DNA of 64,000 bases from the NCBI RefSeq assembly GCF_014874095.1, contig NZ_JADBEB010000001.1, positions 7,688,001 to 7,752,000 of the forward strand. The letters are read 5' to 3'. This DNA comes from Plantactinospora soyae (GTDB lineage Bacteria; Actinomycetota; Actinomycetes; Mycobacteriales; Micromonosporaceae). Position 1 is the first letter of the stretch, and every line of letters begins with the position of its first letter. This document shows, piece by piece, positions 34,019 through 42,087 of the stretch. The translations under genes and the position numbers were made by a program. The notes beneath the pieces are model-generated. The model saw nothing but the letters and a program-made list of their open reading frames with translations. It did not search any database and was not told where the DNA came from.

Positions 34019-34771
34019 ATGGGGTACGCCGTGGGACCACTCGCCGGCAAGGTCGCGTTGGTGACGGGAGGGAGCCGTGGCATCGGTGCCGCGATCGCCC
34101 GCCAACTGGCAGGAGACGGTGCCGACGTGGCGCTGACGTACCTGCGTGCGGAGCATCGGGCCGCGCAGGTGGTGCGGGAGATCGCCGCGCTGGGCCGGCG
34201 TGGCCTGGCCATCGCCGCCGACAGCGCCGACCCGGAGGCCGTGACCTCGGCGGTCGACCGTACCGCGGCGGAACTCGGCGGGCTCGACATCCTGGTCAAC
34301 AACGCGGGGACGTTCCAGTACGGGCCGATCGAGGAGACCACGGTGCAGGACCTCGACCACACGCTCGGGGTACACGTGCGCGGGGTCTACCTGACGATCA
34401 GGGCGGCGGTGCCGCACATGGGCGAGGGCGGACGGGTCATCAGCATCGGCAGCTGCTTCGTCGAGCGGGTTCCGTACCCCGGGGTCAGCCTCTACGCGAT
34501 GAGCAAGAGCGCCCTCGTCGGCCTGACCCGTGGCCTCGCCCGCGACCTCGGCGGCCGGGGCATCACGGTGAACGTCGTACATCCGGGGTCCACCGACACC
34601 GAGATGAACCCGGCCGACGGCGAGACCGCCGAGACCGAACGCGGCTTCATCGCCCTCGGCCGGTACGCCGAGCCCGCCGAGATCGCCGCGACGGTGAGCC
34701 ACCTCGCCGGGCCCGGCGGTCGGTACATCACCGGAACGTCGATCAGTGTGGACGGCGGTTTCGCGGCGTGA
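34019..34771 (+). CDS. Short-chain dehydrogenase/reductase
   Basis: 250 residues with canonical SDR features: TGGSRGIG cofactor motif (~16-23), NNAG after ILV (~93), Ser around 143-148 in ISIGSCFVERV, the YxxxK catalytic pair in YAMSKSALVG, and the C-terminal ITGTSISVDGGFAA. It is probably a NAD(P)H-dependent ketone/alcohol oxidoreductase; no substrate can be named. ATG 34019 was chosen over GTG 34031. A candidate operator lies immediately before it, and the gdx and TetR genes follow on the same strand. Confidence 0.92.
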   Translation: MGYAVGPLAGKVALVTGGSRGIGAAIARQLAGDGADVALTYLRAEHRAAQVVREIAALGRRGLAIAADSADPEAVTSAVDRTAAELGGLDILVNNAGTFQYGPIEETTVQDLDHTLGVHVRGVYLTIRAAVPHMGEGGRVISIGSCFVERVPYPGVSLYAMSKSALVGLTRGLARDLGGRGITVNVVHPGSTDTEMNPADGETAETERGFIALGRYAEPAEIAATVSHLAGPGGRYITGTSISVDGGFAA

Positions 34772-34895
34772 GCGGGCACAGCGCGCGGATCGGCGCTTCC
34801 GGCCGCCACCGGCACCACTCCGACCGTGCGGCGGGCACCCGCCTGGCGGGCGGCGGCCAGCGACAGCGAGCCGGTTCCGGGGACAGCGGGACATC

Positions 34896-35213
34896 GTGGC
34901 CTGGCTCCTGCTGATCATCGCTGGCCTGCTCGAGATCGTCTGGGCGCTGGCGCTCAAGCAGGCCGAGGGGTTCACCCGGCTCTGGCCGAGCCTGCTCGCC
35001 GGCGGGACGGCGCTGCTGAGCTTCGGGCTGCTCTCGCTGGCGTTGCGGGACCTGCCGGTCGGAACGGCGTACGCGGTCTGGGTGGGTGTCGGGGCGGTCG
35101 GGGTCACCATCGCCGGTATCGTCGCCCTCGGCGAGAGCCTCTCCCCGCAGCGTCTGCTGTTCGTCGCCCTGATCGCGGTCGGCATCATCGGGTTGAAGGC
35201 CTTCGAGACCTGA
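34896..35213 (+). CDS. gdx: SMR-family exporter, Gdx/SugE type (guanidinium exporter)
   Basis: A 105-residue four-helix small multidrug resistance protein. The conserved membrane-embedded Glu lies in the family motif IIAGLLEIVWALALKQAEGF, and GTAYAVWVGVGAVGVTIAGI with a WVG signature matches the SugE/Gdx subgroup, which exports guanidinium in exchange for protons. GTG 34896 was chosen as it gives VAWLLLII, the usual N-terminus. No guanidine riboswitch pattern was found in the 124 bp upstream. It shares an operon with an SDR and a TetR gene. Confidence 0.88.
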   Translation: MAWLLLIIAGLLEIVWALALKQAEGFTRLWPSLLAGGTALLSFGLLSLALRDLPVGTAYAVWVGVGAVGVTIAGIVALGESLSPQRLLFVALIAVGIIGLKAFET

Positions 35214-35248
35214 CCAGGTGGGGTGCGGTGGGTGGAAGGCGGTGGCCG

Positions 35249-35869
35249 TTGACCAGGCGAGGGCGTCCCCGGACGTTCGACCGCGCGGTCGCGCTGGAGC
35301 GGGCCATGGAGGTCTTCTGGCAGCGCGGGTACGAGGGCGCCTCGATGACGGACCTCACCGCCGCGATGGGCATCGGCTCGCCCAGCCTGTACGCCGCGTT
35401 CGGCAGCAAGGAGGCACTGTTCCGGGAGGCGGTGGCCCTGTACGACGAGGTCGACGGGCGGATCCCCCGGCAACTGCTCCGGGACGCGCCGACCGCGCGG
35501 GCCGGCCTCGACGCGCTGCTGCGCCACTACGCGCAGGCGTACGTGGATCCGGCCCGGCCGACCGGCTGCATGGTGGCACTCGCCGCCACCACGATCAGCG
35601 CCGAGAACGACCAGGTCCGGGCCTTCCTCGCCGAGTGCCGCCAGGCCGACGTCGCCAACCTGGAGCGGCGGCTCGACCGGGGTGTCTCGGAGGGCGACGT
35701 GCCGAGCGGCACCGATACCGGCACGGTGGCCGAGTTCTTCTACGCCGTGTCGCTCGGGATGGCGCTGCGGGCCCGCGACGGCGCATCGGGGCAGACGCTG
35801 CGGCGCATCGCCGAGGCCACGCTCGCCGCCTGGGACGCGGTGCTGGAGTCGGCGACCCCGGCCGACTGA
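35249..35869 (+). CDS. TetR/AcrR family regulator
   Basis: 206 residues from TTG 35249; GTG 35228 is an in-frame alternative. The start of the family is evident in RRGRPRTFDRAVALERAMEV followed by FWQRGYEGASMTDLTAAMGI and YAAFGSKEALFRE. The C-terminal domain resembles the AcrR/TetR_C_11 group with a long helix AFLAECRQADVANLERRLDR. It follows the gdx gene by 35 bp and is likely co-transcribed, so it may auto-regulate the SDR-gdx-tetR operon through the palindrome at 34000. Confidence 0.88.
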   Translation: MTRRGRPRTFDRAVALERAMEVFWQRGYEGASMTDLTAAMGIGSPSLYAAFGSKEALFREAVALYDEVDGRIPRQLLRDAPTARAGLDALLRHYAQAYVDPARPTGCMVALAATTISAENDQVRAFLAECRQADVANLERRLDRGVSEGDVPSGTDTGTVAEFFYAVSLGMALRARDGASGQTLRRIAEATLAAWDAVLESATPAD

Positions 35870-35978
35870 GTCCGGCGCGGCGGCTGCCGCGATCCGGGGA
35901 CCACCGGATCGGCCGGCTGCCGTCGACTCGGCCGCCGGAACCGTGACGGACCCCGTGCGCACCGTGCTGACCTGCACC

Positions 35979-36046
35979 GAAAGTGTTTCAGCGGTTGCCG
36001 GATCTTGACGTCGCCGAGGGAAAGCGGTTAGCTCGGAAAGCGGTTA
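35979..36046. promoter_or_regulatory. LacI-type operator cluster upstream of the sugar operon
   Basis: GAAA-GTG-TTTC (35979-35989) is an inverted repeat of LacI-operator type. Two identical direct copies of GGAAAGCGGTTA lie at 36019-36030 and 36035-36046, 16 bp apart. They are about 230-290 bp upstream of the first gene of the carbohydrate operon. The 400-bp gap 35870-36272 has no gene. Confidence 0.6.
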
Positions 36047-36272
36047 CCGTCCTCCTCCGTCAACCCGATCAGTCCACTGGAGACAGTCAGCCCACTGCCC
36101 TGACGATCCGTCGGGTCGGCCCCCAGCGTCGTCCGGCCGACTTCGGGACAATGGTGGCCTCACCCACGACCGGCGCCGCGTCCAGTTCCGGAGGTGTACT
36201 CGCCGCACCCGCCTTCCCCCCGGCCGAGAGCCCTCGCACCCGTCCATCCCCGTGAAAGGCACGATCGCTGTC

Positions 36273-37199
36273 ATGACCTCCGTAAACAGCACGGCCGGCA
36301 AGCTCGGCGTCACCCACGAGCACGGACGTCAGATCGTCGTCAGCGCCGCCGGAGTGGACATCGCCACCTACGTGTACGACCCGCCGGTGCCGGACTACGA
36401 GTCGCCCAAGCCGTACCTGCACCCGCTGCGGACGTTGAGCGGGGCACTCGTCTCGGCGTACCGGCCCAACGACCACCGGTGGCACAAGGGCATCCAGATG
36501 ACGATCTCCCACCTGTCGGGGCAGAACTTCTGGGGCGGGCACTCGTACGTACGCGACCAGGGCTACACCCCGCTGGACAACATCGGCCGGATGCGGCACG
36601 ACTGTTTCGATCTGGTCGAGGTCACCGACACCGAGCTGACCCTGCGGGAGTCACTGACCTGGATCACCTCGACCGACGAGCACTGGGTCGCGGAGCGCCG
36701 GGAGCTGCGGATCCACGGCATAGACGCCGACCGGGGCAGCTGGATGCTCGACTTCGACACCGAGCTGCGCAACATCCGCGGCGCGGAACTGCGCTTCGGC
36801 AGTCCGACGACACACGGTCGCCCGAACGCCGGGTACACCGGTTTCTTCTGGCGGGGGCCACGCGGCTGGACCGGCGGTCAGATCATCACCGCCGACGGCG
36901 GCGGCGGGCCGGAGAGCATGGGTCGGGAATCGCCGTGGCTGGCGTACACCGGGGAGCACGACGAGGTCGACGGCGGCGGCACGGTGCTGGTCTTCGCCGG
37001 CAGCACCAGCGCCCCGGTGCCGATCAAGTGGTTCGTCCGCAACGACCCGTTCCCCGCGGTGAACCCGTCGCCGGCCTTCGACGAGGAGGTGGTGCTCGCG
37101 CCCGAGGAGACCTTCCGGCTCGCCCACCGGGTCGTCTTCGCCGACCGTGTCTGGGACCGCGCGGAGATCGAGTCGTTCGCCGCGGAGCACCCGCGGTGA
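36273..37199 (+). CDS. DUF6807 (PmoA-type) family protein, first copy
   Basis: 308 residues of the DUF6807 family: YVYDPPVPDYESPKPYLHPL, TLSGALVSAYRPNDHRWHKG, then LRFGSPTTHGRPNAGYTGFF and AFDEEVVLAPEETFRLAHRV. The family has a galactose-mutarotase-like beta-sandwich and is found near oligosaccharide or glycoside utilisation genes; no reaction is confirmed. The HxxWHKG histidines and the Tyr/Trp set look conserved with the second copy at 39070. ATG 36273 was chosen over GTG 36252. Its stop overlaps the start of the next gene by three bases (GTGA). Confidence 0.82.
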   Translation: MTSVNSTAGKLGVTHEHGRQIVVSAAGVDIATYVYDPPVPDYESPKPYLHPLRTLSGALVSAYRPNDHRWHKGIQMTISHLSGQNFWGGHSYVRDQGYTPLDNIGRMRHDCFDLVEVTDTELTLRESLTWITSTDEHWVAERRELRIHGIDADRGSWMLDFDTELRNIRGAELRFGSPTTHGRPNAGYTGFFWRGPRGWTGGQIITADGGGGPESMGRESPWLAYTGEHDEVDGGGTVLVFAGSTSAPVPIKWFVRNDPFPAVNPSPAFDEEVVLAPEETFRLAHRVVFADRVWDRAEIESFAAEHPR

Positions 37200-37966
37200 C
37201 CGGCGGCGGCGCGGCGGCCACCGGCCCGGACGGAATGCCGCCCTTCCCCGGCGCGGTCGGGATCAGCGGGCTCCAGGTCTACCCCTGGCAGACCGACGAC
37301 GGCCTGCACGGCGGCTCGCCCCACGTCCACCTCTGCTGCGCGGAGTGCTACGTCGTGGTCGCCGGCCGGGGCCGGCTCCAGACGCTGACGCCGCAGGGCT
37401 TCGACGAGTCGACGCTGACCCAGGGCGACGTGGTCTGGTTCACCCCTGGCACCATCCACCGCGCCGTGAACGACGACGGCGCACTCCAGGTCGTCGTGGT
37501 GATGCAGAACAGCGGGCTGCCGGAGGCCGGCGACGCCGTACTCACCGTGCCGCCGGCACACCTGGTGGACCTGCCGACGTACCGGCGCGCGGTCGCGCTG
37601 ACCGGGCCGGACGGCTCCGGACCGCCGTCCGCCGAGCGGGCCCGGGCCCGCCGCGACCTCGCGATCGAGGGATTCACCGAACTCCGTCGCAGGTTCCAGG
37701 CCGGGGACACCGCCGCGCTCGACGAGTTCTACGCGGCGGCCACCGCCCTGGCGGGTCCGCAACTGGACGCCTGGCAGGCCCGCTGGGAGGAGGGGCCGGT
37801 GGCCGTCAGCCGGCAGACCGGGCAGCAGATCGACGCCCTCCGGCGTGGCGACCACCGCCACCTGGCCGCCGCCGCCGTCTCCCGGATACCCCGACCGGAC
37901 CAGACGACCCTGGGCATGTGCGGCTTCCTCACCGCGTACGACCCCTCCCGTGCCGAACGCGGATAG
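37196..37966 (+). CDS. Cupin domain protein of the sugar operon
   Basis: 256 residues from GTG 37196. The N-terminal cupin holds SPHVHLCCAECYVVVAGRGR, with H-x-H and E/C metal-ligand-like residues, and the second beta-strand motif with VVWFTPGTIHRAVN. The C-terminal ~110 residues are helical, with a Gln/Arg-rich region. The protein could be a sugar-binding or isomerase-like metalloprotein. It overlaps the first DUF6807 gene and precedes the Gfo/Idh dehydrogenase by 30 bp. Confidence 0.78.
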   Translation: MTGGGAAATGPDGMPPFPGAVGISGLQVYPWQTDDGLHGGSPHVHLCCAECYVVVAGRGRLQTLTPQGFDESTLTQGDVVWFTPGTIHRAVNDDGALQVVVVMQNSGLPEAGDAVLTVPPAHLVDLPTYRRAVALTGPDGSGPPSAERARARRDLAIEGFTELRRRFQAGDTAALDEFYAAATALAGPQLDAWQARWEEGPVAVSRQTGQQIDALRRGDHRHLAAAAVSRIPRPDQTTLGMCGFLTAYDPSRAERG

Positions 37967-37996
37967 CCCCGTCCGGCAACCGTCGAAGGAGCCCCT

Positions 37997-39076
37997 GTGG
38001 AACCCATCCGTGCCGCGATCGTCGGAACCGGAAACGTCGCCCGACTCCACGCCGAGTCCCTGCGCGAGCTGGGCGAGGACGTACGCCTGGTCGGTGCCGT
38101 CGACGTCGACGGCGACCGGCTGACGACGTTCTGCGACCGGCACGACGTACCGGCCCGGCACCGGGACCTGGCCAGCCTGCTGGAGAAGGACCGGCCCGAC
38201 CTGGTGCACATCTGCACCCCGCCCGGCACCCATTACGACCTGGCGCTGGCCTGCCTGGAAGCCGGCAGCAACGTGCTGGTCGAGAAGCCGCCGACGCTGA
38301 GCCTGGCCGAACTCGACAACCTGATCGAGGCCGAGCGTAGGCACGGGGCGGCGCTGGCCACCGTCTTCCAGCACCGGTTCGGCACCGGCGCGCTACGGCT
38401 GCGCGCGATGCTCGACTCCGGGGTGCTGGGTCGACCACTGGTGGCGATCTGTCACACCACCTGGTTCCGGAACCAGGCCTACTTCGACGTCGAGTGGCGG
38501 GGCCGCTGGGACACCGAGGGTGGCGGGCCGACCATGGGACACGGCATCCACCAGATGGACCTGCTCTGCGCGATCCTCGGCGACTGGACCGAGGTCTCCG
38601 CGCTCGCCCGGCAGCAGGCCCGGCGGATGGAGACCGAGGACCTGAGCATGGCCCACGTCAGCTTCGCCAACGGTGCGGTGGCCAGCGTCGTGAACAGCTT
38701 GCTCTCGATCCGCGAGGAGAGCTACCTGCGCTTCGACTTCGAGCGGGCCACGGTCGAACTGACCCACCTGTACGGCTACGGCGACGACGACTGGCGGATC
38801 ACCCCCGCGCCGGAGTACGCCGACGAGGTGATGGCGGCCTGGCAGGCCGGTTCCTCCGGGGTACCCAGCGCGCACCGCGCACAGTTCGCCGAGGTGCTGC
38901 GCAGCCTCCGGATGGGCACTCCGGCACCGGTGACCTCCGCGGAGAGCCGGCGCACGATGGCACTCGTCGCCGGGGTCTACGCCTCGGCGTTCACCCGCGC
39001 CCCCGTCCGGCCGGCCGAACTCTCCACCGACTCACCGTTCTACCGGAAGATGGAAGGCAACGGACCCCGATGGTGA
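37997..39076 (+). CDS. Gfo/Idh/MocA family sugar oxidoreductase
   Basis: 359 residues from GTG 37997. N-terminal Rossmann fold (IRAAIVGTGNVARLHAESLR), VHICTPPGTHYDLALACLEA and the catalytic EKP-type motif LVEKPPTLSLAELDN are clear. The C-domain has the usual Lys/Asp/His region (GGPTMGHGIHQMDLLCAILG). It is probably a NAD(P)-dependent dehydrogenase for a sugar or cyclitol in this operon. It overlaps the second DUF6807 gene by 7 bp. Confidence 0.9.
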   Translation: MEPIRAAIVGTGNVARLHAESLRELGEDVRLVGAVDVDGDRLTTFCDRHDVPARHRDLASLLEKDRPDLVHICTPPGTHYDLALACLEAGSNVLVEKPPTLSLAELDNLIEAERRHGAALATVFQHRFGTGALRLRAMLDSGVLGRPLVAICHTTWFRNQAYFDVEWRGRWDTEGGGPTMGHGIHQMDLLCAILGDWTEVSALARQQARRMETEDLSMAHVSFANGAVASVVNSLLSIREESYLRFDFERATVELTHLYGYGDDDWRITPAPEYADEVMAAWQAGSSGVPSAHRAQFAEVLRSLRMGTPAPVTSAESRRTMALVAGVYASAFTRAPVRPAELSTDSPFYRKMEGNGPRW

Positions 39077-40125
39077 ACATCCCAGTCCCGGCTGTCGCCG
39101 TACCGGCGCCGGCCCCCGCCCCCGCCGCACTGCCCACCGGGGCGGGTTCCGGGGTGACGGCGACGCGGCCCAGCGGCGGGCTGACCGTCAGCCACGACGT
39201 CGGTCGTTCGGTACGGGTCGGCTGGCACGGGGCGGAACTCTTCGAGTACGTCTACACGCCGCAGGAACCCCGCGCCGAGTCCCCCCGCCCCTACCTCCAT
39301 CCGATCCGGACCCTCGCCGGGAACGTGGTCAGCCTGTACCGCCCGCACAACCACCTGTGGCACAAGGGACTGTGCTTCGGGATCTCCAACTTCGGGCCGT
39401 ACAACTTCTGGGGCGGATCGACGTACGTCCGGGGTCACGGCTACCGGTCGCTCGACAACATCGGGCTCGTCGCGCACGTCGACTTTCCGGCGCTGCACCG
39501 CGACACCGACGCCGTACGCCTGGTCGAACGGCTCCGCTGGGTTGGTCCGGACGGCGATCCGGTGGTCTCCGAGCGGCGTCGGCTGGCCGTGTCCGTGTGG
39601 GCGAACCTGAGCGCCTGGCGACTCCAGTTCGAGACCGTGCTCCGCAACGACACCGACCAGGTGATCACGGTCGGCAGCCCGACCACCCAGGGGCGGGAGA
39701 ACGCCGGGTACGGCGGACTGTTCTGGCACGGCCCACGATCGTTCATCGGCGGACAGGTGGTGACCCCGGACGGCCCCGGCGCCGACGAGCTGATGGGTTG
39801 GCGCGGCCCGTGGATGGGCTTCGTCGGCCGGCACGACGGCCTGGGACCGCCCGCCGCACTCGCCTCCACCCTGGTCTTCCGGGACGACCAGGCGTTCCTC
39901 GGCGTTCCGACCCGCTGGTTCGTCCGCACCGAGCCGTACGCCTGCCTCGGCCCAGCCCCGTTCTTCGACCGGGAGTACGCCTTCGCGCCCGGTACCGAAC
40001 TACGGCTGCGCTACGACGTCGTCATCGCCGACGGCGAGCGGGACGTGGCCGGATGTGCCCGGCTGGCCGACCGGGCCGGGCTGACCGACCTGTTGACCGG
40101 CGAACCCCTCGACCAACGAAGCTGA
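39070..40125 (+). CDS. DUF6807 (PmoA-type) family protein, second copy
   Basis: 351 residues. The N-terminus has an Ala/Pro-rich run (PVPAVAVPAPAPAPAALPTG) absent from the first copy. The core aligns well with it: YVYTPQEPRAESPRPYLHPI, SLYRPHNHLWHKG, TQGRENAGYGGLFWHGPRSF, FFDREYAFAPGTELRLRYDV. Two such proteins in one operon suggest a heteromeric complex or two related substrates. Confidence 0.85.
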   Translation: MVNIPVPAVAVPAPAPAPAALPTGAGSGVTATRPSGGLTVSHDVGRSVRVGWHGAELFEYVYTPQEPRAESPRPYLHPIRTLAGNVVSLYRPHNHLWHKGLCFGISNFGPYNFWGGSTYVRGHGYRSLDNIGLVAHVDFPALHRDTDAVRLVERLRWVGPDGDPVVSERRRLAVSVWANLSAWRLQFETVLRNDTDQVITVGSPTTQGRENAGYGGLFWHGPRSFIGGQVVTPDGPGADELMGWRGPWMGFVGRHDGLGPPAALASTLVFRDDQAFLGVPTRWFVRTEPYACLGPAPFFDREYAFAPGTELRLRYDVVIADGERDVAGCARLADRAGLTDLLTGEPLDQRS

Positions 40126-40133
40126 GGAGAACA

Positions 40134-41090
40134 GTGGCGGACAACCAGACCTCCCACCGCGTCGACGGCGAGCAGGGCTGGTCGTTGGCGGCGGCCATGC
40201 TGCCGTTCCCGGCCGAACTCCGACCCGGCGTACCGGTACAGGACGCCCCGGCACAGGTGTGGCGGGACATCCTGGCCGAGGTGGCGGCCGAGGGTTTCAC
40301 CGAGGTCGACCTGACCGACTCGTGGGTCCGGGCCGGCGACCTCTCCCCGGCCCGGCTGACCGAACTGGGTGCGGCGGTCCGGGCGGCCGGGCTGCGGGCC
40401 GAGGCGATCTCGGTGATCCGGCGCAGCGTCATCGACCCGGTGGCGGGGGCGGAGAACCTCGACTACAGCCACCGGTCGGTCGACGCTGCGGCGGCACTCG
40501 GCTGCTCCGTGCTCAGCGTCGGCCTGCACCGTCCGCTCACCGCGCGGCAGCGCGAGGTGCTCTGGTTCTGGACCGTGGACGGGCCGCGCGACGCGGACGA
40601 TCCGGAGACCCGCCTGTTGGCCGCCTCCCGGCTACGCGAGCTGGGCCGGCACGCGGCCGAGGTCGGCGTCGCGCTCTCCCTGGAGATGTACGAGGACACG
40701 CTGCTCGGTACCGCCGACTCCGCCGTCCGGCTGGTCGAGGAGATCGGGCATCCGAACGTCGGACTCAATCCCGACCTCGGCAACCTGGTCCGGCTGCACC
40801 GGCCGATCGAGCCGATCGAGGTGATGCTCGACAAGTGCCTGCCGCTGACGAACTACTGGCACGTCAAGAACTACCACCGGTTCGAGGACGGTACGACCGG
40901 AGCGGTGCTCAGCACACCGACCTCGATGGAGCTGGGCGTCATCAACTACCGCCAGGCGGTCCGCTCCGCCGTCGCGTACGGCTTCACCGGGGCGTTCTGC
41001 CTGGAGCAGTACGGTGGGGACGGGCTCGGCGTGATGTCCACGAACCGCCGCTACCTCACGTCGATCCTGCCCCCGAAGGAGGCACGGTGA
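40134..41090 (+). CDS. TIM-barrel sugar (phosphate) isomerase/epimerase
   Basis: 318 residues from GTG 40134, with GAGGAG 6 bases upstream. Xylose-isomerase-like/AP-endonuclease-2 barrel: EGFTEVDLTDSWVRAGDLSP, then ALSLEMYEDTLLGTADSAVR, NVGLNPDLGNLVRL, YWHVKNYHRF and GAFCLEQYGGD, where E, D, H and E side chains typically bind the metal. It is expected to isomerise or epimerise an aldose/ketose intermediate of this pathway. Confidence 0.87.
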   Translation: MADNQTSHRVDGEQGWSLAAAMLPFPAELRPGVPVQDAPAQVWRDILAEVAAEGFTEVDLTDSWVRAGDLSPARLTELGAAVRAAGLRAEAISVIRRSVIDPVAGAENLDYSHRSVDAAAALGCSVLSVGLHRPLTARQREVLWFWTVDGPRDADDPETRLLAASRLRELGRHAAEVGVALSLEMYEDTLLGTADSAVRLVEEIGHPNVGLNPDLGNLVRLHRPIEPIEVMLDKCLPLTNYWHVKNYHRFEDGTTGAVLSTPTSMELGVINYRQAVRSAVAYGFTGAFCLEQYGGDGLGVMSTNRRYLTSILPPKEAR

Positions 41091-41124
41091 CCCGGCCCGG
41101 ACCACTGCACACAGAGGACAGTCG

Positions 41125-42087
41125 ATGAGCGCCCCGCCGTCGCCCGACGACCCGACTTCGCCGACGGTGGCCGTACTCGGACTGGGCGCGATGGGGCTGC
41201 CGATGGCACTCCGGCTCGGCACCGAACTGCCGGTACGGGCCTTCGACATCGCCGCCGAGCGCCGTGAACTCGCCGCCCTGGGCGGTGCGGTCGGGTCGGG
41301 AAGCCCGGCACTGGCCTGCCGGACGGCCGACGTGGCGGTGCTCGCCGTACGGGACGAGGCCCAGCTCCGGACGGCACTGTTCGGCGACGACGGCGCGATC
41401 CACACCCTGCGGGCGGGTGCCGTGGTGGTGCTGACCAGCACGGTCGGCCCCGAGGCGGCGCGCACGGTCGCGGCGGCGCTGGCCGAACGGGAGATCGACC
41501 TGATCGACGCACCGGTCAGCGGTGGACCGGTCCGGGCCGGCACCGGCGACCTACTGATCATGGTCGGCGCCACGGACCGGGCGCTCGCACGGGGGCGCCG
41601 GGTGCTCGACCTGCTCGCCTCCACCGTCCACGTCGTCGGCCCGCGCCCCGGTGACGGTCAGACCATGAAGACGGTGAACCAACTGCTCTGCGGCATCCAC
41701 ACCGCCGCCGCGGCCGAGGCGTTGGCACTGGCCCGCGCGCTCGGCCTCGATCTCGACACCGTGGTCGAGGTGCTCGGCTCGGGCGCGGCGGCCTCGTTCA
41801 TGCTCGCGGATCGAGGCCCACGGATGGCCCGGGCGTACACTGGCGAGGTCGAGTTGCGGTCCCGGTTGGACGTGATCAGCAAGGACATGCACATCGTGGG
41901 CCGGGTCGCCTCGGCGGCGGGGGTGCCGACACCGGTCGCGGCCGCCGCCACCCAGCTCTACACCCTGGCGATGCGCCAGGGCATGGCGGCCGAGGACGAT
42001 TCGACGCTCGTCACGCTGCTGGCGCCGGAAGCCGGGACAGCCGGGTCGGTACGGCCCGACGAGCCGACCGGAGGAGCTGGCCGATGA
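41125..42087 (+). CDS. Beta-hydroxyacid dehydrogenase family (HIBADH/LtnD-like)
   Basis: 320 residues. N-terminal VAVLGLGAMGLPMALRLG and the substrate-binding DAPVSGGPVRAGTGDLLIMV motifs, and the catalytic Lys region GQTMKTVNQLLCGIHTAAAA, are typical. Related enzymes reduce 2-hydroxy-3-oxopropionate or oxidise L-threonate. Beside a DhaK-type kinase and an RpiB-like isomerase it could generate or consume a tetronate-type acid, as in LtnD-containing clusters. It overlaps the kinase gene by four bases (ATGA). Confidence 0.88.
   Translation: MSAPPSPDDPTSPTVAVLGLGAMGLPMALRLGTELPVRAFDIAAERRELAALGGAVGSGSPALACRTADVAVLAVRDEAQLRTALFGDDGAIHTLRAGAVVVLTSTVGPEAARTVAAALAEREIDLIDAPVSGGPVRAGTGDLLIMVGATDRALARGRRVLDLLASTVHVVGPRPGDGQTMKTVNQLLCGIHTAAAAEALALARALGLDLDTVVEVLGSGAAASFMLADRGPRMARAYTGEVELRSRLDVISKDMHIVGRVASAAGVPTPVAAAATQLYTLAMRQGMAAEDDSTLVTLLAPEAGTAGSVRPDEPTGGAGR

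Noticed and set aside
34772-34895. Possible guanidine riboswitch upstream of gdx
   Set aside because: The conserved ykkC/mini-ykkC motifs could not be recognised; a covariance-model search would be decisive.
32750-35977. Long minus-strand open frame extending upstream of the LacI gene
   Set aside because: The LacI headpiece begins at 33787; the upstream part is antisense to the SDR, gdx and TetR genes and has no similarity.
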